NCBI RefSeq assembly: GCF_032854445.1
Contig: NC_088301.1
Coordinates: 25,404,402-25,468,401 of the forward strand
Reading direction: 5' to 3'
Length of the DNA stretch: 64,000 nt
From: Liolophura sinensis
Lineage: Eukaryota; Mollusca; Polyplacophora; Chitonida; Chitonidae
Below are positions 32,401-43,622 of this stretch, piece after piece. The notes under the pieces were generated by a model. It saw only the letters and a list, made by a program, of their open reading frames with translations, did not search any database and was not told the origin of the DNA. Made by a program: the position numbers and the translations under genes. Every line of letters starts with the position of its first letter. The first letter of the stretch is position 1.

Positions 32401-34305
32401 GCCTACCCCCTCCCCCCCCCCCCGGCAATGAAAATAAAAATTCAGAAACTATTTTAAATTACCAGAAATGAGTCTTTGCAGGACGTTTGTTGTACACCCA
32501 GCCCGCAGTCTATAGACGATTGGAGCGATAACTCTTGCTATTTTCTCGGGCGGAAATTCTTGCTGAATGCCAATTTTGAGCTCCTGTTGTATCATGGGCC
32601 CAATAGGGTCAAAGTCTATTTTATCTGAAATTAGAAAAAAAAAATACTGCATGGCAAATGAAACTCAAGCAACATCGGCAGTGCTATAACTGGTAAAAAG
32701 TTCATCTGGGGTAGTTCAAACTTATTCAAGTAAGGACTAGCAGTGACAGTAGTACTTTTAGTAAAAAAAGTTTATTGGTCTAGAAATAGTTTAACTACAT
32801 AGAATGCTGGGTAGTAGTTTTCTTTGACAAAATAAATGAAAGCCGGGTGCAGCACGGTTATAGTATGTCTATAGCAAAGCCATTAAAGAGATTAATTGGA
32901 AGGTAAAAAAAACAACAAAAAAAAAAAACTGGCTTTTCACCTACCATAAATGCTTATGGACGGGCCAACAGCAGAGAGGTAAGCGGGAACAGTGTAAGAT
33001 AATGGTTGTAAATCGTCCTCCAACATGGCCATCCAAGGCTGTACCTGCAACATGCCCATGGGGCCAAGTGCACCCTCCATACCACCGGGCATAGCGCCTG
33101 TGCCAAGCTTTTCAGCTATGCCCTTCAGCATTCCCAGCATCTTTTCTGAATTCGGAAAAAAACAGCCAATTTACGAACAGGTAATGATCGTAGAACACCA
33201 AGCTTGAAATCCAAATGTTATTCCAGCTAACGAGGTGGATAAAAAAAAAAAATCGATATATATTAGGATAAAAATACAAAATAAACCCATTTCAAACCAG
33301 CAGATTTACGCAAAAAATTTTTGGTAAATGGAATATTAGTACTGATCCCTCTCTTGGGATTATTTTATTTTACAGGACTGGCATTTCTAACGTTGTTAAC
33401 TGAAAACAAAAATCCATTACCGAGGCCAGGCATTCCGCCGTCGCCCACGCCATTGTTGCCGCCAGGCATTCCGCCGTCGCCCACGCCATTGTTGCCGCCA
33501 GGCATTCCGCCGTCGCCCACGCCATTGTTGCCGCCAGGCATTCCGCCGTCGCCCACGCCATTGTTGCCGCCAGGCATTCCGCCGTCGCCCACGCCATTGT
33601 TGCCGCCAGGCATTCCGCCGTCGCCCACGCCATTGTTGCCGCCAGGCATTCCGCCGTCGCCCACGCCATTGTTGCCGCCAGGCATTCCGCCGTCGCCCAC
33701 GCCATTGTTGCCGCCAGGCATTCCGCCGTCGCCCACGCCATTGTTGCCGCCAGGCATTCCGCCGTCGCCCACGCCATTGTTGCCGCCAGGCATTCCGCCG
33801 TCGCCCACGCCATTGTTGCCGCCAGGCATTCCGCCGTCGCCCACGCCATTGTTGCCGCCAGGCATTCCGCCATCGCCCACGCCATTGTTGCCGCCAGGCA
33901 TTCCGCCATCGCCCACGCCATTGTTGCCGCCAGGCATTCCGCCAGACGGGCGATCTTTTGGTGGTCCGAATATCTTTGAGAAAAATCTGCCAAGCCCTCT
34001 CAAGTCTATATTGTCGTGATTCAGGTTACCCTCGGCAGGAGAAACCATATTACTGAAATAATCCATTCCGTCTACTCGCGCTGAAACACAACCGAAAAAT
34101 AAGGCATTATGAATTCCTTCAGCTGCTATACCGACAAGCCAAATGTTAAAGTTCCAAATTTTTAATTAATTGTTAGACCGGATATAGTTTTTACGGAACA
34201 CAAGACGCTATATTTGTACACTAGCTCTCAGACCAAAAGGCCTTTCTATATAAACACACCAAGCGTGAGAAGGACGAGAAGGATACAGTTTCCAGCAAGC
34301 CACAT
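29500..34305 (-). CDS. Secreted repeat-bearing protein, paralog A (9 exons, 697 aa), family not recognised
   Basis: Exons, by splice sites and phase: 34305-34260, 34080-33421, 33145-32945, 32624-32463, 31893-31738, 31315-31108, 30882-30647, 30163-29774, 29534-29500. Intron phases are 1,1,1,1,1,2,1,1. Residues 1-16 (MWLAGNCILLVLLTLA) form a signal peptide. Residues 62-229 are 14 copies of GGMPGGNNGVGD. Residues 236-556 form a helix-rich core with Cys in RAGC, LQCKTR and FPCGDMG. Residues 557-686 are Pro-rich, with five near-identical 11-residue repeats each carrying an N-G-T sequon. The C-terminus has a dibasic KR. Exons 4-7 have exactly the same lengths as those of the + paralog (162, 156, 208, 236 bp). 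It should be secreted, and the Gly/Pro/Met repeats suggest a structural, matrix or adhesive role, which is inference only. Confidence 0.85.
29835..30000 (-). repeat. 33-bp coding minisatellite, ~5 copies
   Basis: It encodes NGTRDDPPPAG five times in exon 8 of paralog A. Each unit supplies one N-glycosylation sequon. The + paralog has only unrepeated NGT/NVT sequons here, so the expansion is specific to this copy. Confidence 0.9.
30239..30297. repeat. Poly-G run and TA microsatellite
   Basis: G12 followed by (TA)n in intron 7 of paralog A. Confidence 0.9.
31591..31661 (-). repeat. SINE core fragment
   Basis: Contains GTACTCTAGAATATTTCACTT and GGGAGGAAACCGGAC, the core of the SINE family described at 46,343, in an intron of paralog A. 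Confidence 0.6.
32359..32424. repeat. Long poly-G then poly-C tracts
   Basis: A G-tract of about 29 bases followed 30 bp later by C-rich runs, in intron 4 of paralog A. The G-tract could form a quadruplex and is prone to length error. Confidence 0.85.
33427..33938 (-). repeat. 36-bp coding minisatellite, 14 copies
   Basis: Fourteen exact-length units (504 bp between equivalent points) encode GGMPGGNNGVGD. The only variation I see is one base in the two units nearest the 5' end of the gene. Because 36 is a multiple of three and the unit has no stops, other frames on both strands are open too; those are shadows. Confidence 0.95.
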
Positions 34306-34380
34306 AATGACTTATGATTTACTCCTACGTTCACCGCTCCCCACCAAAAAGCCCACCAGTTCAACCGTCTTCGGGTCTGT

Positions 34381-34387
34381 TTTTATA
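34381..34387 (-). promoter_or_regulatory. TATA box of paralog A
   Basis: Minus strand GATATAAAAAC, about 76 bp before the ATG at 34,305. The first exon is a short signal-peptide exon, so this sits where a core promoter is expected. Confidence 0.65.
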
Positions 34388-35554
34388 TCGGGTCAGTCAC
34401 TCCCGTTCATTTGGATATGCAAAATTCCTGACTGGCTAATATGTTTATGAAATTCGTGTAACACTGCATGAAACTTGCAAAGCAGCGGTAAAGGAAAAAA
34501 AAAGAGTTACAGCAGTGTGATGGATGACATCTTATTCTAACTGACCTAGGAAGCCCACCTGTTCCTTAACAATACCTCTAAAATGCCTTTATTAGGCCAA
34601 GATTAATGGTACTTTTCAAACCCTGCCATACGCGTTTAGTCGCATCCGGTCGACAGGCTCAAACGCAGTCTGTGTCTAAATGCGATTTTACGTCACGTTT
34701 TACGTCACAACGGACTGCCGTTGTGTTAGTGAAGATCATTTGGGGGAATGTGAAAGATTTGATTTAATTTATCAATTTTCAAAACCACATATACAGATGA
34801 GCATTTGCCATATTTCTGCTATTCATGTACATGTGAACTATTTGTTGTTTATCAGTTCCTAAGTCGTTTGACAGTTACATCAATACATTTTACTGTATTA
34901 TGCACCTTTTGTAGTCTAACATTTTATTTTTTTATTTATTTGACTGGTGTTTTACGCCGTGCTCAAGAATATTTCACTTATACGACTGCGGCCATCACTA
35001 TGGTGGGAGGAAACCGGACATAACCCGAGGAAAACCCACGACCATCCGCAGGTTGCTGTAGACCTTTCCACGTACGGCAGGAGAGGAAGCCAGCATGAGG
35101 TGGACTTGAACCCACAGAGACCACATTGGCGAGAGGCTCCTGGGTTATATTGTATGTAAAGATAAAAGTATTCCTAATTTTATGCGACACCAGTACATAT
35201 GTGGCCAGAAGATTCATCTTGATTTGACGTAAGAGATGAACTCAGAATGTCTTAGTTGTGAAAAAAAATTTCAGTCGAAAATCATCTTTTTTGGCGCAAA
35301 CGGTTTAATGAGAATAATGGGAATATTATTTTTACATCAGTTAATACCGGGGTAACGCAAATACACGTCTTTTTGCAGATGTTTTCCGTTTTGGTGAGCT
35401 ATTTCGTGTAGTGTTGCATGAATTCCATGGCCAGTAAGTTATGTCACTATTGATATTCAATCTAAAATGCGGTCACGTTTTAGCGAATATTGGCATAGCA
35501 CTGTTATTTAAAATACTGGCGCGTGGCGTGGGTTAAGCCGTCCAACGACATGGA
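34388..35554. promoter_or_regulatory. Shared divergent intergenic region
   Basis: About 1.17 kb separates the TATA boxes of the two divergent paralogs and may hold shared control elements. A SINE copy occupies 34,931-35,146. No other gene is visible. Confidence 0.6.
34931..35146 (-). repeat. SINE copy, nearly complete
   Basis: Reverse-orientation copy with tail, core (GGTGGGAGGAAACCGGACA, ACCATCCGCAGGTTGCTG) and part of the tRNA-related head (GACTTGAACCCACAG is the inverted B box). Confidence 0.8.
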
Positions 35555-35561
35555 TATAAAA
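35555..35561 (+). promoter_or_regulatory. TATA box of paralog B
   Basis: TATAAAAG, 53-59 bp before the ATG at 35,614. Confidence 0.75.
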
Positions 35562-35613
35562 GCCGAGATGTGGGCGAAAGGTTGTGTAGTTAGTTGGTTG
35601 ACCGCGAGGCGTG

Positions 35614-38600
35614 ATGTTGGCCATGTTGTTGTCTACAAGTTGTTTACTCTTCGTAGTTCTCGCCTACGGTAAGTGTTTCAGTGTATTATTACCTCCGTCA
35701 AACCAAGCTATTTAGTAGTCATTCAATCGTCTCTATATTAGCAAGGTTTTTACAAAAAAGGTGTGCACGGATTTGTATGAAATTTTGTAAGCCCTCACAG
35801 GCTGCTTCGGTTAAGAACCAATCCATTAAATTCTGGTAAGGATTCCTGTTGTGATCGGAGAATGCTATTAACCAATTCTTACCAATGGCGCGCAAGGCCG
35901 AAATGCTAACTATTATTTCCATTCTGTCTATGGTGAGACCGTTCGTAGTTTTACATTTGGCTTGTGCGGAGGTTAACTTCCAAGGAGTGCTATCTAGGCC
36001 TAGCTCCCCATTCTTTTTCATTCTCTCCCCCCCCCCCATTCTCCCTCAATAGTATAACTGACGTAAAAACCTTTTTTATGGTCTACTTTTCAGCGCGAGG
36101 AGACGGAAGTGAGAGTTCTGACAAATATGGTGGTCCATCGGAGAATGGTATTTTCAACAACGTCAATTTTGATTCCTTCCTGAAGGACCTGTTTCCAGAC
36201 GATTGTGGCGAAAAACCATGCGGCGGCTCTACCAGTGATGGATCGGGGAAATCTAAGGACAACGGCCCGGGGCGAAACCCTCCTGGTGACTTTAAAGATC
36301 TAGGTAAAATATTTTTTTAAAACTGTTTAATTTTGCGTCAGATTTGTGAATGTTTCGTTTTATTCACCTCAAATCCGATACGTCCATATATGGACGTAGT
36401 AACAGGACCGTTAACGGTAAAAACGGTGAAGAGTATCTCCAGTCTAAGTTAAACTGAAATTTTTGTGATGAAGCACTAAGGTTGTACCAAAGCTGCATGT
36501 CTGTTTAGTTTCTTCCGTAGGTGGTCTAGAAATAGTAATATTTAGCAAACTGGCGCAAATCCTAAATACAAAATATCGTTTGCATGACCATCCCCCCTTA
36601 AATATGGTTGGGTTTACGTTTGCCTCTGTTTTCATTTGCATTTCACTGATTAAATCGTCAATAATCTTGGTTATCCTTCTTTCGAACCCAGTGTTACTGA
36701 TAAGCTGTCTAAAAGCTGCTAGTTTCCCCCCACCATAATGCTGGCCGCCGTCGTATAAGTGAAATATTCTGGAGCGTAAAACCCCAATCCAATTAAAAAA
36801 TAAATGGCTATTGCTCATTTATCAATCGGTTGTCTCACTCTGAACGTCTAAGAACTGGGGGGGGTGGGGGTGAACAATGTTACGGCCGGTATCCTAAACA
36901 GTACTTGAGCGTGTTGAGCAAATAACACATGTAGATCATAACAAAAGGAATGTTCGCTCTGCGCATATTCAGTACCGTAACTTGCAAAGTTTATTACTGT
37001 TAAGATCAGTGGTTAAGTGTGAAATGTGTTCTGAAGTATACATATATAGCGCAATGACGAGAGGGTGAAGTTTGTCACCGATGTTGCGTACATATTTACC
37101 ATTAAATTACCTGTATTTTACTTCGGTAATTTATTTAGCTAGGATTTTGCATTCATCCGCCTCTTTTCGGTGAGTTCTTTCCACCAAATCTTAAGTTTTA
37201 AATGTAGAATCAAATGCAGTTTTGGAGATGTTCAAATTGAAAATAGATTTTACCGCATAGCCTACCATCAGGTGTATTTAGTTTTTGCACAAGTATTTGT
37301 TTTTACAGAGGAGCAGCTTGAAATGCTGAAGCACATAGCTGAAAAGATTAGCGCAGGCGCAATGCCTAGTGGTATGGGGAACCCATTGGCGCAGGGTATG
37401 TCGCCTATGGGCATGTTGCAGCCACAGCCTTGGATGGCCATGTTGGAGGACGATTTAAAACCGCTTCCCCCTTTCCGAATCCCATCATACCTCCCTGATG
37501 TTGGCCCATCACCAACCATTTACGGTAGTACACTTTACTTTTGCTTTAAATTTAGATTTGACGTCTTCATTGACTAATTTGCATAGGAAATTCGATAATT
37601 AGGCCATCGCAGATCTGAACGCTATGAATGTATGGACGAACGCTCATACAGTTCAGCTTTTCGTCATACCGTTGTTAACTTAGGTGGTGTAGCGAGTTTT
37701 AAAAAAAAAAAAAAAAAAAAAAATTTTCAACGAACCATGCGTAGAGGTGCCCCTAAAACGGTATTTGCTGGTATAGCGATACCGCATAACCACAACGTAA
37801 CCTATTTCATCCAATCCTTTGTCTTCTCTGCAGACAAGATCGATTATGCAGCCATCCGTCCTACGCTGGAACCGGAACTCCTAGCCGCCATACAGGGTGT
37901 GGTGGATCCGATGGAAATGAGAAGAGTTGTCGCCCCTAAAGTTTATAAACTGAGGGCAGGATGCGCAGTTAACGTGATGCAAAGGCTTATTTCTGGTAGT
38001 AAAATTTTGGTTATTCGACATCGCTTAATTTTTTTCAGTCTACACATATTGCACGGGTGTCGTGCATGTTTAGTTTTTTAATGGTTCAGCTGGTTTTTTT
38101 AAAAAATGCACGTCATTTTTGTTTTTGCACGTTCACTATTATAGCTTGGCAGAAAATTTCTTAAACAGAAAATGCTCCTTGCAATATAATGAAGGACTGT
38201 ATACTGCATTTCTCCATTTTTAAATTTGCCTTAATGTTTCAGCCGGATTGACCCGATGGGCTAACGAAGGTATGCATCACATAGCCATGGATATGGCTGA
38301 ATTCGCACCTGGGGAAGACGTCTACCCACTTGTCGACGCCATCAGACTCGAAGTCATGGGCGAAATTAACCGAACTATATTTGGACCAGAATTCCAAGGT
38401 AAGTTTTCAAAAATTTTTTTTTCTAATTTACGTAAGTACTTTCATTCGGCAAATTCTGTCGAAACCGTACACCAGAGGCAGCGGAAATTACACGTAGGAG
38501 TACAAATGTATAACCTTCAACTCGTCCACAAATACAGCTATAGCCATTAATGGATCATCGCCTTTCATTCATAACCTTTTGGTTCTGTTAGCTGTTACAT

Positions 38601-40003
38601 TTGAACACATTTTTTTTTTTTTTTTTTTTTTAATGCTTTTCCCAGAATTCGACGACTTGTTAAAATTCATCCAGATGGCTGTAAGATGGAACCTAAGATC
38701 TGGCAGGGCAAATGGCACCACAGAGGAGGCCATGAATACAACCACAGACGGGACGTCCATAGTCTTCCCCCTGTTAAAATACCTCCTCCAGTGTAAAACC
38801 AGGCAATCCTTTCTTCAGGAACTGCTCGCCAGAATAGCCACTCTAAAACGAAGGTATTCTTCTGAAAAATGATTTTTCCATAAAACGTCTCTAATTTAAA
38901 AAATGTATATATAAATTTTAGTATGTAAATTCTCTCTCCTAGCGTTAACCCATGTAATTCATTTTGTCCCCTCCCTAGAGTGCTATTTGCTCATCCGTGG
39001 CCATTCACCGCACGGATTATGAAGCCCCTGTTTCCCTGTGGCGATATGGGCCAGATACCCAATAAACAAGAAATGGTGTACAAGATTTTCCGAGGCACCA
39101 GCTATGCTCTGGGTATCATCCAAAAAGAACTGGGCAAGATGATCTGGAATGTAGAGAGGGCCATAATCTTCGGAGACGACGTAGAAATTTCCAACATTTT
39201 CCCGGAATTCTTGGGTAAGCAATTGAAGTGTGTAAAATAAGCTGCTAGTTTCATATTTCAAAACACTTCCTTCTGTGATTCGAACAGGTTTACCGTTATT
39301 TCAAATATCTGATGCGCTCTTCCTGGCCTCACAGCAGCTCCCCCCCCCCCCCCACCCCACTTGTGTTGAAGACTAAGTAGCACTACAATGTTGCATGGGG
39401 GGAGGGGATTCTCCCCGTGATACCATGTATAACTAAATTTTCAATCTAGTCAAATTATTTTCCAGGCAACCAAACTGGCCTACTAATGCGAACACTGACA
39501 CTCATCCGGAATGCTGACGGTCCACCACCGGTTTTCCCGTCGCCACCTCCCACGCCATCTGGTCCAGATTTCGATCAAAACGGTACTTCGGACGATAATC
39601 CACAAGGAAACGGTACTACACCTCCAGGCAATGTTACTTGGGACAATCCACCTACAGGGAGCACTTCACCTCCCTCACAGACCCCCTCGCCGGATTATCC
39701 TACACAACGGAGATCCAACTCTGAAAAGTTTCTCACTATATTGCTAAAACGTAAGTTTAACTCCTGAGTAAACTGGTAAAATGTTTTAACCATGAACGTA
39801 TTAATTGCGAGAAGTTTTACTTCATTACCCCAAAATATTTAACAGCACGTTTGAATTTCCCTATAATGAATGCTCAGAACGTAATGTTATGTCTAAGTTT
39901 AAAAGAACTTAGTGCAAAATACTTGCATCATCTACTCATGCTATCTTTTTATTTTTATACAGGTCTCTTGGCATCGGAAGGAAAGCGAAGCTTGCACGAT
40001 TAA
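35614..40003 (+). CDS. Secreted protein, paralog B (9 exons, 522 aa), family not recognised
   Basis: Exons: 35614-35668, 36094-36303, 37309-37524, 37834-37995, 38243-38398, 38646-38853, 38979-39214, 39466-39750, 39963-40003, all with GT-AG borders and phases 1,1,1,1,1,2,1,1 as in paralog A. Residues 1-19 are a signal peptide (MLAMLLSTSCLLFVVLAYA). Residues 20-88 are short, Gly/Ser/Asp-rich and unrepeated, with two Cys. The core (about 89-414) has the same three Cys as paralog A. The tail is Pro-rich with NGT, NGT and NVT sequons, and the C-terminus is KRLLASEGKRSLHD. I cannot match the core to a known domain. Strong conservation of the core and fast change of exon 2 and the tail point to a functional secreted scaffold with variable ends. 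Confidence 0.88.
36723..36805 (+). repeat. SINE 3' fragment
   Basis: CCACCATAATGCTGGCCGCC, then TATAAGTGAAATATTCTGGAG and an AAAAATAAAT tail, in intron 2 of paralog B. Confidence 0.75.
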
Positions 40004-40062
40004 CCTTACTTCGGTTTGTAAGCTTCCTCATTTTTTGTGCTGATATATATTGAGCGTTTTTC

Positions 40063-40068
40063 AATAAA
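40063..40068 (+). terminator. Poly(A) signal of paralog B
   Basis: AATAAA 60 nt past the stop, in the same CAATAAAGGGTT context as in paralog A. Confidence 0.8.
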
Positions 40069-40089
40069 GGGTTATAGCTTTACATTTTG

Positions 40090-42410
40090 TGTTTTTTTTA
40101 TTCCCAAATATCTAATTTCTGTTTGCAAAAACCCCAGAAGTGGATTACTTCAGTCATACTGGTGAAACTCGGGAGAATGGCGTTAACCCCTGAAATTACT
40201 AAGACAGAATTACTCTTAGAAACCATTTCTGATAGTCAAGAGCTTTTTGATTTGCTTTCCAGATATCTAGAATTGTTTGTGCGGTTCAGGTACTACGCTT
40301 CGGTTATTGGCAACAAATGTGCAGTTCAGATTCACTTGTTGCAACTTCACCCTCCTTTTTTATTCACTAAAAAAAAAAAGTCATCCCCTTTAGTACACGG
40401 CTAAGATGGTCTTACAATCGCTAAGATCATTGGTTCAGTCCCAGCCTAGGACAAAGAATTGATTCTTTCACCTCCCACTGATCTACGAACCTAATTGTTT
40501 GCAATTAATGGCGTCCTAACGATAGTTTTGTAATAAGAGTGCGCTGTTTGTGACAGTCATTGTAAACGTAGAAATCCAATGGACTGCGTATATTTCTTTA
40601 CAGAGTACATGTATTTGAAAGCCTCTCCGCATTCACACCCCAGACGTTAACCGTTCTTTCTGGTCCCCTTCATGTGGGCTTCCATGGAACTCGCGAAATC
40701 TTTCCTTTCACTTCGTAACTATACGGAGAATAACCTTCTACGATATAGCATGACCATTTTATTGGCGCGCAAGTGGCGGAGATCTGTTGGGATGGGTATG
40801 AGGCCATATGTCGGAATCGCAAACGACTTGAAATTGATCTAAACCTGTCCCGGTGGAGTCTGAAAGACGCCTGGAAGTCTTTCCATCGGCAAGACCCACG
40901 AAATAAGCTCAATCCCGGTGAGGAATTTTGATTTCCCCTCTACATCTGCGTGGGACCTTGAATAAGTGGCCTTTAATAAATAAGATCACTCCCTGAAAAC
41001 CAATATAGTCCTCCCTTTTGAGGGTTCTTCCCTTTTTGAGTAAGGGTGGAGTGCGGCATCAACACTGTTCAAGAGATGGTGTTCACAAGAAAATGGCTTC
41101 AATGCACAGTTCGAAATGGACGTACAGACGAAGAAAAAAATGGAACCACGTCGCTGACAATATCTTTGTCAAATTATAAGTGTCGTATAGTTTTTGTGAA
41201 CATAACTTCCACTGTTCAAGAGGAAGTGCTTACCGAGAAATGACTGGCAGAAAGAACAAATGAATGGCCAGCTGGACCTACGGCTAGACATGAAACGTTG
41301 ATATTAAACATATTTTCATCTACACATCTGGGTTCATGCGTTATGTATTTGGTAATTTTTAAATACCGATTTCAATATTAACAAGTTTTTTTCATGAAGA
41401 TTTTAGAAGCAGGACATGGTTCCGTAAAATCCATAGGGTTCGTCCTGATAAAGTGAGGTAAAAAGTTTGACTTTGGAGTAAGCTGTTCAGGAGATGGGAC
41501 TAGGCGAGTCGAAAACGCACTCTTCATTAACACTGGTCTTTGGCAAGTCCCTATGCCGGTCTCCGTGACTTAAGTAATGGCACGACAACAGATACTATCG
41601 TAAAAGATCTTTGATTTATTTCGGATTAATTCTTTATCAGGTCCGGATTAATCCTTGATCGATGAAAATGCAACCCGTAATACTTCCGGTGAAGGAATTA
41701 TAAGATTTTTATTGAGGGATGTTATAAGAGATGAAAGCAACGTATTTTTATTAAACCTGGTCTATACAATTTAAAAAAAAAAAAAAAAAAAAATTGTTTA
41801 TATTCAAAATAAATTACTTAAACCCAACGGGTCTTACTTGAATGATAGATCCATCGACCAAAGAAACCAATGTCGTCATCAGGGACATTAACAGTACACT
41901 TATATAGGCTGCGGTTCTAGTCATTAAGTTAGTTACTAAGTGAGGTGTTCAGGCCAGATGATCACCCAGTCAAGGCCGTCTTGTCATATCGGTCGATTCG
42001 CGACCAAGACTGGCTGATCATTTAGCTTGGACACCTCAGCCAAGGGCTGTAACGGACTTGCACTGTGATTTCATTGTTTGGCAAGAGTCCTTGATTTCAT
42101 GAAATCGCAGTTATAGCGACTAAAGTGGTACGAATTTTTCTAAATTTTAAAATTTGACATGTATGAGGTGCACATGTAAAGGCTTGTAAAACTATATTTC
42201 ACTAATATATAAGCGATATTGATATTTTATATGAAGCTCAAGATGTTATCTATTACACATGGTGCCGTGACCAACTACATAGGTTTACCACATTTGCTTC
42301 GTATTATCGTTCATGTTCGCATTATCCAATTTAGTAAGACTTTCGAACAGATTTAAAGGTACCCAACAAGTTAACTAGCGTTAGCCCATAATAATGCTGC
42401 AGATTTGTTT

Positions 42411-42464
<54 letters not shown>

Positions 42465-42637
42465 TACACTTTGCCAGAAGAGTTTGGTCTATTGAAGGAC
42501 TAGAGCTAGAAAATATTTCTCAACACTGCATTTTCTCTGAACCACGGACCAAAAAAAATCCCAAACTTATCCGGCTTCCATGAAAAGGTGTAAAGGGATC
42601 AGCTTTCTTGTGCATATACCAGCAGTAGAAAGCGAGA
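40090..42637. other. No gene recognised
   Basis: Only short random frames. It contains a B-box-like GGTTCAGTCCC near 40,432 (possible SINE relic), an imperfect inverted repeat at 41,942-42,037 and a TA microsatellite at 42,412-42,462. Confidence 0.6.
41942..42037. repeat. Imperfect inverted repeat, 30-bp arms
   Basis: The arms 41,942-41,971 and 42,008-42,037 both read GAGGTGT(C/T)CA-G outward in and contain TGATCA, with about six mismatches across a 36-bp loop. It could be a decayed foldback element or an RNA hairpin. Confidence 0.6.
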
Positions 42638-42801
42638 ACTACCCAGTAGCTCAGATGTTATACAGGTGGACTACGGACATTGAGATCCGATTTCAAATCC
42701 CGAGGAGTGAAGCAGCCACTTATTAAATGGAATCTGCGAAATTAGCACGTCACTTGAACACATGAGATTGGCTGACAAGCAGGTGGGTACGTAGGATGGG
42801 A
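42638..42801 (+). repeat. tRNA-headed SINE relic
   Basis: An A-box-like TAGCTCAGATGTTA and a B-box-like GATTTCAAATCCC are about 40 bp apart, as in a tRNA-derived SINE head. The body is unfamiliar. Confidence 0.45.
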
Positions 42802-43160
42802 CCGGCCCAGATAGCACAGTTGGTAGAGTGTCAGCTTCGGGACCGGTAGATCCAGTATCAATCCTTGATCGAGTCACACCTAAGACTTTAAAAGAGGAAG
42901 TTGTAACTTCCTCGCTTGGCGTTCAGCATGAAGGGGATAGTGCAACGACTTGTTGACTCGTATCAGTATAATGGCCCAGGCGGGGCGCCTTACTTGCCTT
43001 CGGTAAGTCGCCTCAGTGAAGCAGCACTAAATAAAAGAGCGGTGGAAATCCCTCCTGCAACAAGGAGGCACAATACACGTACATGCACCCTAAGGATTCC
43101 TTCGTCGTCATATGACTGAAAAATTGCTGAGTATGACGTTAAACCTCAAGCACTCACTCA
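42802..43160 (+). mobile_element. Full-length tRNA-derived SINE with ACTCACTCA tail
   Basis: The head at 42,802-42,860 has an A box (TAGCACAGTTGGTAGAG) and a B-box-like TAGATCCAGTATCAATCC. The body ends in AAGCACTCACTCA. It is flanked by a perfect 12-bp target-site duplication CGTAGGATGGGA (42,790-42,801 and 43,161-43,172). Related partial copies lie at 48,948 and 62,822. Such elements are mobilised by LINE machinery. Confidence 0.85.
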
Positions 43161-43172
43161 CGTAGGATGGGA

Positions 43173-43622
43173 GCGCGGCAAACAATGAAAACAGTGCCAG
43201 TGGGTAAGGGTAGTCAGGTGCGCGCAACGTTACAAGCTCTTCGCAAAACCAACTCCAACGTTTCCGATCTACAAGCCAGATAGCTTTTTCGGATGGTACC
43301 TCAGTCCGCATGTGCGTAAGGTGTCGGAAGTGAGATACACAAAAGCACATGATCACTCACGCCTATGGAACAACATTGCAGTCTTTGGCAATAGAACTGA
43401 ACTCCAATCCAAGTTCACAAAATGTATTGCTAAATTTTCGATTTGGTACTGTCCTTGAACCCATGTAAAGTCTCCGATGTCACAACGAGTGGAGTAAAAT
43501 ACACGAATGTTACAGAATTGTGTGTACCTGCCGAATGCTTTAACACGGTCACGTGGCTTTGTCCCGCAGCGATGAAGTCTCGATCATGCACACTGGAAAC
43601 AGCTATCCAGCTTATTGGGGCG
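43173..43622. other. No gene recognised
   Basis: Downstream of the MFSD1-like stop codon on its strand. No clear poly(A) signal was found close to the stop. Confidence 0.5.

Noticed and set aside
33321-34019. Long + strand Pro/Ile/Leu repeat frame over the 36-bp repeats
   Set aside because: A shadow of the minus-strand exon: the 36-bp unit has no stop in several frames. The minus frame has splice borders, phase and the paralog match.
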